Assembly (NCBI RefSeq): GCF_003628535.1
Contig: NZ_RBCI01000005.1
Span: 186,001 to 250,000, forward strand
Direction: 5' to 3'
Length of the DNA: 64,000 nucleotides
Source: Flavisolibacter nicotianae
GTDB taxonomy: Bacteria; Bacteroidota; Bacteroidia; Chitinophagales; Chitinophagaceae
Shown here piece by piece: positions 53,333-63,424 of the stretch (its first letter is position 1; each line of letters opens with the position of its first letter). The notes under the pieces were generated by a model. The model saw only the letters and a list, made by a program, of their open reading frames with translations. It ran no database searches and was not told the DNA's origin. The translations under genes were made by a program, and so were the position numbers.

Positions 53333-54547
53333 GTGACGAAGCAAGCTGCGTATAAACGAAAATTAATCAAACAGCTCTATTTCGGCGGAATGCTGTCTTG
53401 CACGGATTTGAGTGTGCAGACAGACAAAAGCCTGCCGGTTACCACGAAAGCCCTGAACGAGTTGATTGAGCAGGGACAGGTGGTCGAAACCGGCTACGCA
53501 ACGTCGACGGGTGGCCGGCGGCCGGCCATGTATTCGTTGCGTCCCGACCTGATGTACGTGGTGTCCGTAGCCATGGACCAACTGATCACCCGCATGGCTA
53601 TTATGGACATGCAAAACAAGGTGGTTGGCAAGATCGAGAGCGTGGAGCTAACTCTTCCGAACAATCCCGATGCGCTGGAAGGATTGAAGCTGCACATTGA
53701 AAAATTCATTGCCGCATCGGGGATATCCAAACAAAAAATTGCCGGCATCGGCATTGCCATGCCGGGTTTTGTCGATGTCAAAAAAGGGATCAACCATTCG
53801 TTCCTGAGAACGGAAGAAGGCAGCATTGTCAGTTATATAGAAGCAGGCGTGGGTCTCCCGGTTTTGATCGACAACGACTCCAGCCTGATTGCCCTCGCCG
53901 AATTACGCCTCGGTTCTGCCCGTAGCCGGGTCAACGCCATGGTTATCAATATCAGTTGGGGTGTCGGCCTTGGAATGATCCTGAACGGCGAACTGTTTCG
54001 CGGGAACAACGGCTTTGCCGGCGAATTCAGTCACATCCCCGTTTTTACCAACAATAAAATGTGCAGTTGCGGCAAAAGTGGTTGCCTCGAAACGGAAACC
54101 TCCCTGCTTGTTGTGGTGGAAAAAGCCATGCAGGGCCTGAAAGAAGGCAAGACCACCGGCCTCAAAAACCTGTCGCTGGAGCATATTGAAGACACTGCCA
54201 CGGCGATCATCAATGCGGCGGTGAAAGGCGACAAGTTCGCGGTGGAGCTTTTTTCAGGGATCGGCTACAACATCGGCCGCGGTGTGGCCATTCTCATTCA
54301 CCTGCTGAATCCCGAACTGATTGTGCTGAGCGGCCGTGGATCCGGCGTAGGGAAGTTATGGCTGGCGCCCATCCAGCAGGCCATCAACGAGCACTGCATT
54401 CCCAAGATCGCGGAAAACACGGTTGTGCAAATTTCGACTCTGGGCCACCAGGCAGAGATCATTGGTGCCGCAGCGCTGGTGATGGAAAATTTTGATACGC
54501 TTGAAAACGCCCCCCATGAAATCTCCGTAAACGGATTGCTGGCTTAA
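53333..54547 (+). CDS. ROK-family transcriptional repressor (NagC/XylR type)
   Basis: A 404-residue regulator. The N-terminal winged helix-turn-helix reads YKRKLIKQLYFGGMLSCTDL, TDKSLPVTTKALNELIEQGQ and TGGRRPAMYSLRPDLMYV. The ROK sugar-binding domain has IGIAMPGFVDVKKG, VLIDNDSSLIALAELRLGSA, GNNGFAGEFSHIPV and the zinc motif CSCGKSGCLE. The start is GTG at 53333. It precedes the SusC gene by 43 bases, so it probably heads or controls the N-glycan locus. The effector may be GlcNAc, mannose or a derivative, which is inference. Confidence 0.92.
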   Translation: MTKQAAYKRKLIKQLYFGGMLSCTDLSVQTDKSLPVTTKALNELIEQGQVVETGYATSTGGRRPAMYSLRPDLMYVVSVAMDQLITRMAIMDMQNKVVGKIESVELTLPNNPDALEGLKLHIEKFIAASGISKQKIAGIGIAMPGFVDVKKGINHSFLRTEEGSIVSYIEAGVGLPVLIDNDSSLIALAELRLGSARSRVNAMVINISWGVGLGMILNGELFRGNNGFAGEFSHIPVFTNNKMCSCGKSGCLETETSLLVVVEKAMQGLKEGKTTGLKNLSLEHIEDTATAIINAAVKGDKFAVELFSGIGYNIGRGVAILIHLLNPELIVLSGRGSGVGKLWLAPIQQAINEHCIPKIAENTVVQISTLGHQAEIIGAAALVMENFDTLENAPHEISVNGLLA

Positions 54548-54590
54548 AAACAAAGAAAAACTCAACTCTCAAATTTTAAAATCAACTGCA

Positions 54591-57500
54591 ATGAAAAAAA
54601 TGACCCGATGTCTGCTTGCCGTTTTGTGCTTTGTGGTATCAAGCATAGTCGTGCATGCGCAAGACAAAAAGACGGTGACCGGCTTTGTCAGGGACAATGG
54701 CGGTGCTGCGCTAACCGGAGCAACGGTAACAGAAAAAGGTACATCCAACCGGGTGATGACAAATGCCGACGGGCATTTTTCCATCAGGGTAGCGCCCCAA
54801 GCAACCCTGGTAATTACCTATGTCGGATTTGCGCCACTGGAACTGCATGCCGCTGACCAGGCCATGAACATCACGTTGAATGCGAATGAAGAATTAAGCA
54901 ACGTGGTGGTCACTTCTCTTGGCATTACCCGAAAACAGAAAGCCCTGGGGTATGCCACTACCACAATCAAGGCTGAAGACATTACCCAGGCCGGCGCACC
55001 CAATTTCGCGGCGGCATTGTATGGTAAAGCACCGGGGGTGCGCATCGGCGCCACACCGGGTGGTGCCACTAGCGCCGTAAACATCACCATCCGCGGAATT
55101 AATTCCATTACTGGGAAAAACCAGCCGCTGATCGTCCTGGACGGTATTCCCATCCGCAACGAAGAAGTGAACAATGGCAATTACTGGGGCGACCAGCGTC
55201 TGCGGGGCAACGGCTTGCTGGATATCAATCCCGAAGACATTGACAACATTTCCATTTTAAAAGGAGCGTCGGCTGCTGCCCTTTACGGATCAGAGGCTGT
55301 GAACGGCGTCGTTCTCATTACAACGAAAAGCGGCCGTGGCGGAAAAAAAGGATTAGGAATTGACTTCAATGCAAACTACAGCATGGAAAATGTTGCTTTT
55401 TTACCGAGATACCAGAATGTGAGAGGACCTGGTGCCCCATTGAATGTCAGTAATGGCGGACAGGATGCTGCCGGTTTTATTTGGTACGACCTGGATGGCG
55501 ACGGCGTCAAAGAAACCCGTGGAGTGCTTGGCTACAGCATCAACTTCGGACCGAAGTTCGATGGAAAACCAACACTTGGCTGGGATGGTCAAATCAGGCC
55601 CTACGAGGCGCAAATCGACAATTATAAAGCCTTGTTCCAGACGGCCCATAACTCCAACATCAACGTGGCGCTTACCAATGTTTCTGATAAGTCCAATCTG
55701 CGGCTATCCCTTACCCGCCAGCAAAACCAGGGCATCAGCATAGGTTCTGAGAATACAAAGAACATTGCCAACCTGAATACGTCTTTCAAGCTTAGCAATA
55801 AATTCTCGACAGATATATTGGTGAATTACATCAACCAGCATACGCACAACCGTCCGTATTCAATCGACCGGTTAACCAACAACTTTGGCGGGATGATAGG
55901 CCGGTTTGACAATGCTGCCTGGTATTTTAACAAGTACAAGACCAGCAAAGGTTATCGCTATGTGACCGGCACGGACCAAAGTTTGACGCCAAACGAGAAT
56001 ATCAAATACCCCGGTTATCGTGCTGACCTTTTGGATTATGTGTGGAGAGTGAAAGAGCATAATGAAGACGAGTACAGCAACCGTGTTATCGCCAGCCTGA
56101 CCAATAACTGGCAATTGGTTCGTGACCTGAAATTGCGTGCCCGTCTCGCCACGGACTTCACGTCGCAGAGAACGGAATCTAAACAATCGACAGAAATTCC
56201 TCTTGCTTTCGGCAACTCCGGTTATTATGGGCTGCAGAATATGCTGAACACAATACTTTACGGGGATGTACTGTTGACGTACACCAAAAAAATAAACACT
56301 GACCTTGAAGTGAATGTCATGGGCGGGTATACGGCTACGAAAGAAACCGGCTCTTCATCACTTTTTGGTACGAACAGTGGCCTGAGTGTCGAAAACTGGT
56401 TCGACCTGGCTGCTTCGGTTGACAAAGTCACTTACGATCCGACGAGAAGGGATGTGAACTACCGCCGCACATTGGTGAAAGATGCTTATATCGGAACCAT
56501 CAACGGAAGCTATAAAAATTTCCTTTTCCTCGAAGGCACGATTCGCAGAGACAGGTATTCAACAATGAATCCCAATCTGAACAGCTTTGTTTACCCTTCT
56601 GTCAATTCCAGTTTTATTTTTTCTGATGCCCTGCGGATGCCATCGTTCATGAGCTTTGGCAAGGTGCGTGCTTCCTGGGGTATTGTAGGTAACTACCCGG
56701 ATATCTACCAGGCCAATATTGCATACGACCAGAATACACTGGGCGTACAGCAATCGGGCGGACAGCCGGTATTGTACACAACGCTTTCTTCCAATTTTGG
56801 AAATGACTTGATCAAGCCCGAAGAAAAACACGAGGTGGAGTTTGGTCTTGAAACAAAATTCTTCAAGAACCGGTTGGGCCTGGACGTGTCGTACTACAAC
56901 GCACAGATCGTTGATCAAATCCTTCCGTTGACCCTGCCCGCCACGACAGGTGCTGTTTCGGTGCTGACCAATATTGGCACGCTTCGCAATAAGGGGATTG
57001 AAGTTTCTATCAACGGTACACCGGTGCAGGGCCGTAATTTCACCTGGACGGCAGGGATCAATTTTGCCCGTAACAAGAATGTCGTAGAAAAGCTGGCAAC
57101 CGGTTCCAATGAATTGCTGCATGCCGACTACGATGGAAATGCCGCTCAATTGAAATCCGTTGTCGGACAGTCAATGGGTGATTTTTATTCACACCCGGTT
57201 GCACAAGACAGCAAGGGCAACCTGATCGTCGATCCCAACGGTATGTACAAAGTAGATCCCGACAGGATGGTGAAAATCGGTAATGCGATGCCCAAAGTGG
57301 TAGGGGGTATCTTCAATACATTCAACTATAAAGGTTTTAGCCTCGACGCTTTGATGGATTTCCGTATTGGCGGATATGTGATGCCAACTGCGATCAACTG
57401 GATGATCAGCCGCGGATTGTTGGAAGAAAGTACAAAATTCATGGATGCAGAACACGGTGGCCTTTCCTACTATGAGTCAGGCGGCAAGCGGATTCAAACT

Positions 57501-57932
57501 TCGGCAGCACAGGGACCCAATGGAGAAACAGTGTACCACGACGGTATGCTTCTCCCCGGTGTGAAAGCTGACGGTTCGCCTAACGACTACATCGCTTCTT
57601 CTGCAGATTACTACTGGACAGTTTACAACTGGGGTGGTCCGCAATACAGCCCGAACACCCGCTATGAATTGTACATCAAGGAAAATACCTATGTGAAATT
57701 TCGTGAGGTTACGCTTGGATACAAGCTCCCGGTAAAAATGGCACAAAAAGTCGGTGCGACGAACCTGCAACTGTCTGTGTTTGGACGCAACCTGTTCTAT
57801 CTGTACAGAACATTAAAAGACATGGATGCAGAACAGACAACTGCCGGTTCGAGATGGTTCCAGACACTGACCAACGTAGGTACCAATCCATCAACAAGAG
57901 CCTTTGGTGTGATGCTGCGGGCAAGTTTCTAA
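54591..57932 (+). CDS. SusC/RagA-family TonB-dependent transporter
   Basis: A 1113-residue outer-membrane transporter. It has a signal peptide (MKKMTRCLLAVLCFVVSSIV to HAQ), then a CarboxypepD_reg-like domain (KTVTGFVRDNGGAALTGATV), a TonB-type plug (ITQAGAPNFAAALYGKAPGV and PLIVLDGIPIRNEEVNNGNY) and a beta-barrel ending in the usual aromatic terminus (RAFGVMLRASF). This size and layout fit SusC, which imports glycans with its SusD partner. The SusD gene follows by 33 bases. Cargo, judged from the neighbours, may be N-glycan fragments. Confidence 0.95.
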   Translation: MKKMTRCLLAVLCFVVSSIVVHAQDKKTVTGFVRDNGGAALTGATVTEKGTSNRVMTNADGHFSIRVAPQATLVITYVGFAPLELHAADQAMNITLNANEELSNVVVTSLGITRKQKALGYATTTIKAEDITQAGAPNFAAALYGKAPGVRIGATPGGATSAVNITIRGINSITGKNQPLIVLDGIPIRNEEVNNGNYWGDQRLRGNGLLDINPEDIDNISILKGASAAALYGSEAVNGVVLITTKSGRGGKKGLGIDFNANYSMENVAFLPRYQNVRGPGAPLNVSNGGQDAAGFIWYDLDGDGVKETRGVLGYSINFGPKFDGKPTLGWDGQIRPYEAQIDNYKALFQTAHNSNINVALTNVSDKSNLRLSLTRQQNQGISIGSENTKNIANLNTSFKLSNKFSTDILVNYINQHTHNRPYSIDRLTNNFGGMIGRFDNAAWYFNKYKTSKGYRYVTGTDQSLTPNENIKYPGYRADLLDYVWRVKEHNEDEYSNRVIASLTNNWQLVRDLKLRARLATDFTSQRTESKQSTEIPLAFGNSGYYGLQNMLNTILYGDVLLTYTKKINTDLEVNVMGGYTATKETGSSSLFGTNSGLSVENWFDLAASVDKVTYDPTRRDVNYRRTLVKDAYIGTINGSYKNFLFLEGTIRRDRYSTMNPNLNSFVYPSVNSSFIFSDALRMPSFMSFGKVRASWGIVGNYPDIYQANIAYDQNTLGVQQSGGQPVLYTTLSSNFGNDLIKPEEKHEVEFGLETKFFKNRLGLDVSYYNAQIVDQILPLTLPATTGAVSVLTNIGTLRNKGIEVSINGTPVQGRNFTWTAGINFARNKNVVEKLATGSNELLHADYDGNAAQLKSVVGQSMGDFYSHPVAQDSKGNLIVDPNGMYKVDPDRMVKIGNAMPKVVGGIFNTFNYKGFSLDALMDFRIGGYVMPTAINWMISRGLLEESTKFMDAEHGGLSYYESGGKRIQTSAAQGPNGETVYHDGMLLPGVKADGSPNDYIASSADYYWTVYNWGGPQYSPNTRYELYIKENTYVKFREVTLGYKLPVKMAQKVGATNLQLSVFGRNLFYLYRTLKDMDAEQTTAGSRWFQTLTNVGTNPSTRAFGVMLRASF

Positions 57933-57965
57933 ACAAAATTTTAAAACGATCGTAAATATCATTTC

Positions 57966-59546
57966 ATGAAAAAGATATTTTTCCTGCTCATTGCAGCCGT
58001 GGCCGTCGGTTTTACCGCTTGCAAAAAGAAGGATTTTGCCGATGCGTATACCGATCCTTCAAAGGTATCCGTGACATCTGTAGAAAAACAATTTGCCGGA
58101 TTTCTGGCGTCCAACCGCTGGTATGTTTTGCCCGATTACTGGAATTATTTCGTTGTGTTGCGTACAACGGTCCTGCACTATACACAGGCGGTAGGCTATG
58201 TGAATGCCTTGAATCAATATGTTCCGGGTGCTGCTGGAATCACAGACCGCTGGAATAGTTATTACAACTTTCTGGCCCAATACCGGGAGCTCGAGAATGT
58301 CTATAACAAGCTGGCGACCGATGATCAAAAAGATCGTCGCATCTATATGATCGCTGCAGCCATCTATCTCTATGACCACACGGAAAAGGTTGTCGATCTT
58401 CACGGCGATATTCCTTTTTCCGAAGCCGGAAAGATCAGCGCCAATGGGGGAGATTATACAAAATCATTTCCCAAATACGATGGTGCCGAAGCGATCTATA
58501 CAAAAATGCTGGATGACCTGAAAGCATTTTCCGACGAACTGAACACGTTGACAGTGAAGACGGCAATTCAAACGGGTTTCAAAAACCAGGATATCGTGAA
58601 CAACGGAAACATTACTTTATGGAAAAAGTACTGTAATTCGCTACGTCTGCGCATGTTGGCCAGGGTATCGGGTGTGACTGCCTTTCAGGCAAGAGCCGCG
58701 GCAGAAGCCACGGCCATTCTTAACAGCCCGGCCAGCTATCCAGTCGTTGATAAGAATGAGGAGAATATTCAGATCGATGTGTACAACCTGAGTACGGAAA
58801 TTCATGCAAAGAACTTCAGAAGCGGGTTAGAAGACTGGAACGGCAACCTGGCCGGCAAAGCCATGATCGATCACATGAAAACCAATATGGATCCCCGTCT
58901 TCGGGCGATGTTCGAACCCGGCGCCAATGCCAATGGCGAATATAAAGGGCTGGACCCGCTTTTGCCTTCCGGTACACAAACACCGCTGGTCGATGGAGGG
59001 ATGATTTCAATTTACAACCGGTCAACGTTCAGCCGCAACCAGTATTTTCCCGGCGTTCTGATGACGGCTTCTGAGGTTAGTTTTCTGAAAGCAGAAGGTT
59101 TACTGAAAGCAGGCAGTGACGCATTGGCGAAGAATGCATACGAAGATGGCATCCGCAAATCGATTGCGTTTTATTATGGCCTCAGAGCCTTAAGCAACGA
59201 TAATGTGGCCGGCCCACTGACACCCTTCACCGAAGCCGAGATTACCGCGTATCTCAACAGCCCGGGTGTAAGCTGGTCGCTTGCGGCATCCGCCGCGGAA
59301 AAGTTGAAATTGATTGCCACGCAGAAGTGGATTCATTTCAGCATCGTGCAACCACTCGAAAGCTGGGCGGAAATCAGAAGACTGGATGCACCGGTATTCA
59401 ATTTCGAAGTAGACAACGCGAATGCACAAAAGCAGCCGCCTTACCGCTGGATCTACCCGAGCACCGAACAGACGTATAATACCGCGAATTACGAAGCAGT
59501 CCGGTCTAAAGACAACCTGGCGACAAAAATTTTCTGGGATAAATAA
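57966..59546 (+). CDS. SusD/RagB-family glycan-binding lipoprotein
   Basis: A 526-residue protein with lipoprotein signal (FFLLIAAVAVGFTACKKKD, Cys near residue 19). The body is helix- and TPR-rich, with DKDVVDLHGDIPFSEAGK-like block VVDLHGDIPFSEAGKISANG, NGNITLWKKYCNSLRLRMLA and the tail IHFSIVQPLESWAEIRRLDA. The length and signature fit the SusD-like (SusD/RagB-like and SusD-like 2) class. It caps the SusC barrel at the outer membrane. It is co-transcribed with SusC, and a strong terminator follows. Confidence 0.93.
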   Translation: MKKIFFLLIAAVAVGFTACKKKDFADAYTDPSKVSVTSVEKQFAGFLASNRWYVLPDYWNYFVVLRTTVLHYTQAVGYVNALNQYVPGAAGITDRWNSYYNFLAQYRELENVYNKLATDDQKDRRIYMIAAAIYLYDHTEKVVDLHGDIPFSEAGKISANGGDYTKSFPKYDGAEAIYTKMLDDLKAFSDELNTLTVKTAIQTGFKNQDIVNNGNITLWKKYCNSLRLRMLARVSGVTAFQARAAAEATAILNSPASYPVVDKNEENIQIDVYNLSTEIHAKNFRSGLEDWNGNLAGKAMIDHMKTNMDPRLRAMFEPGANANGEYKGLDPLLPSGTQTPLVDGGMISIYNRSTFSRNQYFPGVLMTASEVSFLKAEGLLKAGSDALAKNAYEDGIRKSIAFYYGLRALSNDNVAGPLTPFTEAEITAYLNSPGVSWSLAASAAEKLKLIATQKWIHFSIVQPLESWAEIRRLDAPVFNFEVDNANAQKQPPYRWIYPSTEQTYNTANYEAVRSKDNLATKIFWDK

Positions 59547-59693
59547 AAAAGATAGCGCAAACAAGGCAACGCATGAGGACAACCGGCACAGGGATCAAAA
59601 ATGGAGTGTTTGTTTGGAGCCGGATTCTGGAATCACTTGTTTGCGCTTTTCCCAAAAGCTTTTCTCTACGCATAGCAGTCGTCTCACAAAAGC

Positions 59694-59728
59694 AGCCAAC
59701 CCCTTTCTATGGGTTGGCTTTTTTTTAG
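59694..59728 (+). terminator. Intrinsic terminator after the SusD gene
   Basis: AGCCAACCC pairs with GGGTTGGCT around an 8-base loop and is followed by nine T. Confidence 0.88.
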
Positions 59729-59791
59729 ACTGCATCTTGCCAATTTTCCTTTCTTCAAACAATTGTATTTTGCCCACCCGAAATAAAATCA

Positions 59792-61273
59792 ATGAAACCT
59801 GTTAAACGAATCCTTCACGCGGCTCTGTTATGTCTGTTCCTTGCAGCCGGTTTCCCTGCCACAGTCCTGGCACAACACAAAGACTATTACCCAGATCCCA
59901 ATCCGGCAATCCGGAACCGGCTGGAAGAATGGCAGGACCTGAAATTTGGTTTGCTCATGCACTGGGGCGCCTACAGCCAATGGGGGATCGTGGAGAGTTG
60001 GAGTATTTGTCCAGAAGACCTGAGCTGGGCAACCGGCGCACGAAAAACGGGGCTTGGCGATGACTACAATACCTACGTAAAAAAATACGAAAACCTCAAG
60101 ACGACATTCAATCCCACCAAATTCAATCCGGAGCGGTGGGCGGCGGCTGCCAAAGAGGCCGGCATGAAGTACGTTGTGTTTACCACCAAGCACCACGACG
60201 GCTTTTGCATGTTCGACACGAAGTACACCGATTACAAGATCACGGACAAAGACTGCCCTTTTTCGGGCAATCCGCGAAGCAACGTGACCAAAGAAATTTT
60301 CTCTGCATTCCGCAAAGAAGCCTTTTGGATCGGTGCCTATTTTTCAAAGCCCGACTGGCACAGCGATGCCTATTGGTGGAAGAAGTTTCCGGCCAGCGAT
60401 CGCAATCCCAATTATGCCATCCAGAAATATCCCGCCCAATGGAAAAAATTCGTGGACTACACGCATGGGCAGATCAACGAACTGATGTCGGACTACGGGA
60501 AGATTGACATCCTTTGGCTGGATGGGGGATGGGTGCGAAAGAAAACGGAAGCTGAAATCAATGCCGACCTGACAGACACCATGGAAGGCAGCCGGTGGGC
60601 ACGTAACCCGCAAAGCCAGGACATCGACATGCCGCGACTGGTAAAGGAAGCAAGGGCAAAACAACCGAACCTAATCGTGGTGGACAGGGCCGTTCCCGGT
60701 GAGCAGCAAAATTATCTCACACCCGAACAACACATTCCGGCAGAAGGCTTGCCCTATCCCTGGGAAACCTGCATGACGATGGGCAATAGCTGGAGTTATG
60801 TTCCGAATGATGTGTACAAGCCGGCGAATGAAATCGTGGAAAAACTGGTCGACATTGTCAGCAAGGGCGGAAATTATTTGCTCAACATTGGTCCTGGTCC
60901 TGATGGCGAACTGGATCCTGTGGCTTACCAGCGACTGAAAGAGATCGGCGCCTGGATGAAAACAAACGGCGAGGCTATTTACAACACCCGCAAGTTTACA
61001 CAGTTTGGTGAAGGCGATGGCATCCGGTTCACCCAATCGAAAGACGGCAATACGAAATACATTTTCCTTTTTGATTTCCCGGAGAAGACGGTCAGACTGA
61101 CGAAAATGCCCTTTGCCAAAAATGCAAAGCTTTATCTGCTGGGTAGCGCAAAGCCACTCACCTGGAAAGCGTCGGCGCAAGGCGTTGACGTTTCCATTCC
61201 AACTTCCCTTAAAAAATCGGGTGACCATGTGTGGGTATTGAAACTGCAGCAGCCCGCGACCGTGAAAAACTAA
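59792..61273 (+). CDS. GH29 alpha-L-fucosidase
   Basis: A 493-residue protein with a signal peptide (ILHAALLCLFLAAGFPATVL to AQ). GH29 blocks are present: WQDLKFGLLMHWGAYSQWGI, EAGMKYVVFTTKHHDGFCMF, FRKEAFWIGAYFSKPDWH and the nucleophile segment KIDILWLDGGWV (Asp244). SWSYVPNDVYKPANEIVEKL and KGGNYLLNIGPGPDGELDP close the catalytic domain, with a short beta domain after it. It removes alpha-linked fucose, common on core and antennary N-glycans and mucins. It follows the SusCD pair after a terminator, so it may have its own promoter. Confidence 0.94.
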   Translation: MKPVKRILHAALLCLFLAAGFPATVLAQHKDYYPDPNPAIRNRLEEWQDLKFGLLMHWGAYSQWGIVESWSICPEDLSWATGARKTGLGDDYNTYVKKYENLKTTFNPTKFNPERWAAAAKEAGMKYVVFTTKHHDGFCMFDTKYTDYKITDKDCPFSGNPRSNVTKEIFSAFRKEAFWIGAYFSKPDWHSDAYWWKKFPASDRNPNYAIQKYPAQWKKFVDYTHGQINELMSDYGKIDILWLDGGWVRKKTEAEINADLTDTMEGSRWARNPQSQDIDMPRLVKEARAKQPNLIVVDRAVPGEQQNYLTPEQHIPAEGLPYPWETCMTMGNSWSYVPNDVYKPANEIVEKLVDIVSKGGNYLLNIGPGPDGELDPVAYQRLKEIGAWMKTNGEAIYNTRKFTQFGEGDGIRFTQSKDGNTKYIFLFDFPEKTVRLTKMPFAKNAKLYLLGSAKPLTWKASAQGVDVSIPTSLKKSGDHVWVLKLQQPATVKN

Positions 61274-61407
61274 TGGAAGGAAGAAAAGGCAATGGATATT
61301 TCCTGTTGCTTTGTAAAAGCGGCTGGTGACACGGATGACAGATACGCAAACTGCCAGGCCGTGTCAACCGCCCATCCGAACCAGATTTATCAAATTGAAA
61401 AGAAAGT

Positions 61408-62436
61408 ATGATCATGTTTCATCGCAGAAAATTTTTACAAGCATCGCTTCTTTCGTCCGCTTCGTTACTGGTGAAACGAACGATGGGCGCCGTGCCGGAG
61501 GTGGAAGAAGGAAAGACAGACCAGCCGATCGTGATTTCGACCTGGGATTTTGGACAGGCGGCCAACATGGAGGCCTGGAAAATATTGAGTCGTGGCGGCG
61601 ACGTGCTGGATGCCGTTGAAGCCGGCGTGAAAGTTCCGGAAGCCGATGCTGACAATCACACCGTGGGACTGGGTGGCTACCCCGACCGTGATGGAAAGGT
61701 GACACTGGATGCCTGTATCATGGATGGTCACCTCAATTGCGGATCGGTGGCCTTCCTCGAGAATATCGTTCATCCGATTTCGGTTGCAAAGCTGGTGATG
61801 GAAAAAACCCCGCATGTGATGCTTGTTGGTGAAGGTGCTTTGCAGTTTGCCCTGGCCAACGGTTTCAAGAAAGAAAACCTGTTGACACCCGAATCGGAAA
61901 AGGCCTGGAAGGAATGGCTGAAAACTTCGAAATACAGCCCGGTGATCAACATCGAAAACCAGAAAAAAGATCCGAATCAATTGCCCGGCGGTCCGCTCAA
62001 TCACGACACCATTGGCATGCTGGCCATTGACGCCACAGGCAAAATGGGTGGCGCCTGCACCACCAGCGGTGCTGCATGGAAGATGCGTGGCCGGGTGGGG
62101 GATTCGCCGATCATTGGCGCCGGCCTTTATGTGGATGGCGATGCCGGTGCGGCAACATCATCCGGGCTGGGCGAGGAGGTCATTCGCACCTGCGGTTCTC
62201 ATGCCGTTGTTGAACTGATGCGCAGCGGTGCCAAACCCGAAGAAGCCTGCAGAAAAGTAGTTGAACGGATCGTGAAGCGGGACGTGGAAAGAGCAAAAGG
62301 TTTGCAGGTTGGCTTTTTGGCCCTTGACAAAAAAGGCCGTTTCGGCGCTTACGCAATTCACAAAGGCTTTACCTATTCAGTAAAAAACGCAGGTATCGAA
62401 AAAGTATTTCAGGCCGGCAGCTATTTCAATTCATAG
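61408..62436 (+). CDS. N4-(beta-N-acetylglucosaminyl)-L-asparaginase (glycosylasparaginase)
   Basis: A 342-residue Ntn hydrolase with a Tat-like signal (FHRRKFLQASLLSSASLLVK). It shows the family start PIVISTWDFGQAANMEAWKI, DNHTVGLGGYPDRDGKVTLD, and the autocleavage site NHDTIGMLAIDATG with the catalytic Thr201. GAYADGDAGAATSSGLGEE-like YVDGDAGAATSSGLGEEVIR follows. The enzyme cleaves the GlcNAc-Asn bond of N-linked glycopeptides, releasing aspartate. The periplasmic signal and its position beside GH29 and GH92 fit N-glycan degradation. The closest alternative is isoaspartyl peptidase, but DNHTVGLGG favours glycosylasparaginase. Confidence 0.93.
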   Translation: MIMFHRRKFLQASLLSSASLLVKRTMGAVPEVEEGKTDQPIVISTWDFGQAANMEAWKILSRGGDVLDAVEAGVKVPEADADNHTVGLGGYPDRDGKVTLDACIMDGHLNCGSVAFLENIVHPISVAKLVMEKTPHVMLVGEGALQFALANGFKKENLLTPESEKAWKEWLKTSKYSPVINIENQKKDPNQLPGGPLNHDTIGMLAIDATGKMGGACTTSGAAWKMRGRVGDSPIIGAGLYVDGDAGAATSSGLGEEVIRTCGSHAVVELMRSGAKPEEACRKVVERIVKRDVERAKGLQVGFLALDKKGRFGAYAIHKGFTYSVKNAGIEKVFQAGSYFNS

Positions 62437-62458
62437 ATATACAAATGTCATTTGTGCG

Positions 62459-62529
62459 TCGTGAATCGTGAATGGTAACAGCGGTGCTTTGTTGTCACAA
62501 TTGATCCTACACGATTCACCATTCACAAC
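62459..62529. repeat. GTGAAT heptad repeat in inverted arrangement
   Basis: TCGTGAATCGTGAATGGT at 62459-62476 is mirrored by ACGATTCACCATTCACAAC at 62511-62529, so both arms are built of GTGAATC/GTGAATG heptads. It lies between glycosylasparaginase and CutC genes. Confidence 0.6.
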
Positions 62530-62589
62530 TAAAAACTGTCATTGGCGGAAACGCCAGGGTGAACTAAAAAAATGGCGGAAAGAAAATAA

Positions 62590-63321
62590 ATGAAATACAC
62601 GGTAGAAATCATTGCCTTTACCATCGAAAGCTGCGTCGTCATCGAACAAAGTGGTGCGGATCGAATCGAATTGTGTGATAACCCGTCGGATGGAGGAACT
62701 ACGGCTTCTTATGGCCTGATCAAAGCGGCAAGAGAGAAAGTTACCATCCCCCTGTTTCCCATCATCCGTCCGCGTGGCGGTGATTTTTTGTACAGCGACG
62801 ATGAGTTCAGCATCATGAAGACGGATGTGCGGTTGTGCAAGGAACTTGGCTGCGATGGCGTGGTCGTTGGCCTGCTGCATAAAGACGGCCGCATCGACGT
62901 GGAGCGGACCGCGCAACTGGTAGAACTGGCCCACCCGATGGACGTCACCTTCCACCGCGCCTTTGATCATTGCTACGATCCGTTTGAGGCGCTGGAGCAG
63001 ATCATCCAGATTGGTTGCAAACGCATTTTAACCTCGGGACAAAAGCCGCTTGCCACAGAAGGTGCGGAGCGGATTGCAGAACTGGTAAAGGCAGCCGATG
63101 GCAGGATCGTCATCATGCCGGGAAGCGGTGTACGACCTGTTAATATAGGGGAACTGGCCAAACAAACCGGTGCGATGGAGTTTCATGCATCCCTGCGCAG
63201 CAACGCACGATCAAAGATGGAGTTTCGTCATCCTGCCTTTGCCGGCACGGACCAAGGCGATTCTTACATGACAACCGAAGCCTCTGCCATTAAAAGCCTG
63301 TTGCACGCCCTGAACGGTTAA
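62590..63321 (+). CDS. cutC: CutC family protein
   Basis: A 243-residue TIM-barrel protein. CutC features include VEIIAFTIESCVVIEQSGAD, RIELCDNPSDGGTTASYGLI, FPIIRPRGGDFLYSDDEFSI, DGVVVGLLHKDGRIDVERTA, VTFHRAFDHCYDPFEALEQI and RILTSGQKPLATEGAERIAE. The name comes from copper homeostasis in E. coli, but a role in copper is doubtful. In Bacteroidota it often stands next to glycosidase and glycosylasparaginase genes, as here, so a function in sugar metabolism is more likely. That is inference. Confidence 0.92.
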   Translation: MKYTVEIIAFTIESCVVIEQSGADRIELCDNPSDGGTTASYGLIKAAREKVTIPLFPIIRPRGGDFLYSDDEFSIMKTDVRLCKELGCDGVVVGLLHKDGRIDVERTAQLVELAHPMDVTFHRAFDHCYDPFEALEQIIQIGCKRILTSGQKPLATEGAERIAELVKAADGRIVIMPGSGVRPVNIGELAKQTGAMEFHASLRSNARSKMEFRHPAFAGTDQGDSYMTTEASAIKSLLHALNG

Positions 63322-63424
63322 AGAAGGGAATGTGCAATTGTTGGTCTTTAGGCAGCAAAGCGGTGTTGAAAGAAAGCCTGCTGGTGTTTCATTGAATTTA
63401 AAAACCCGGAATAAATCAGAAAGA

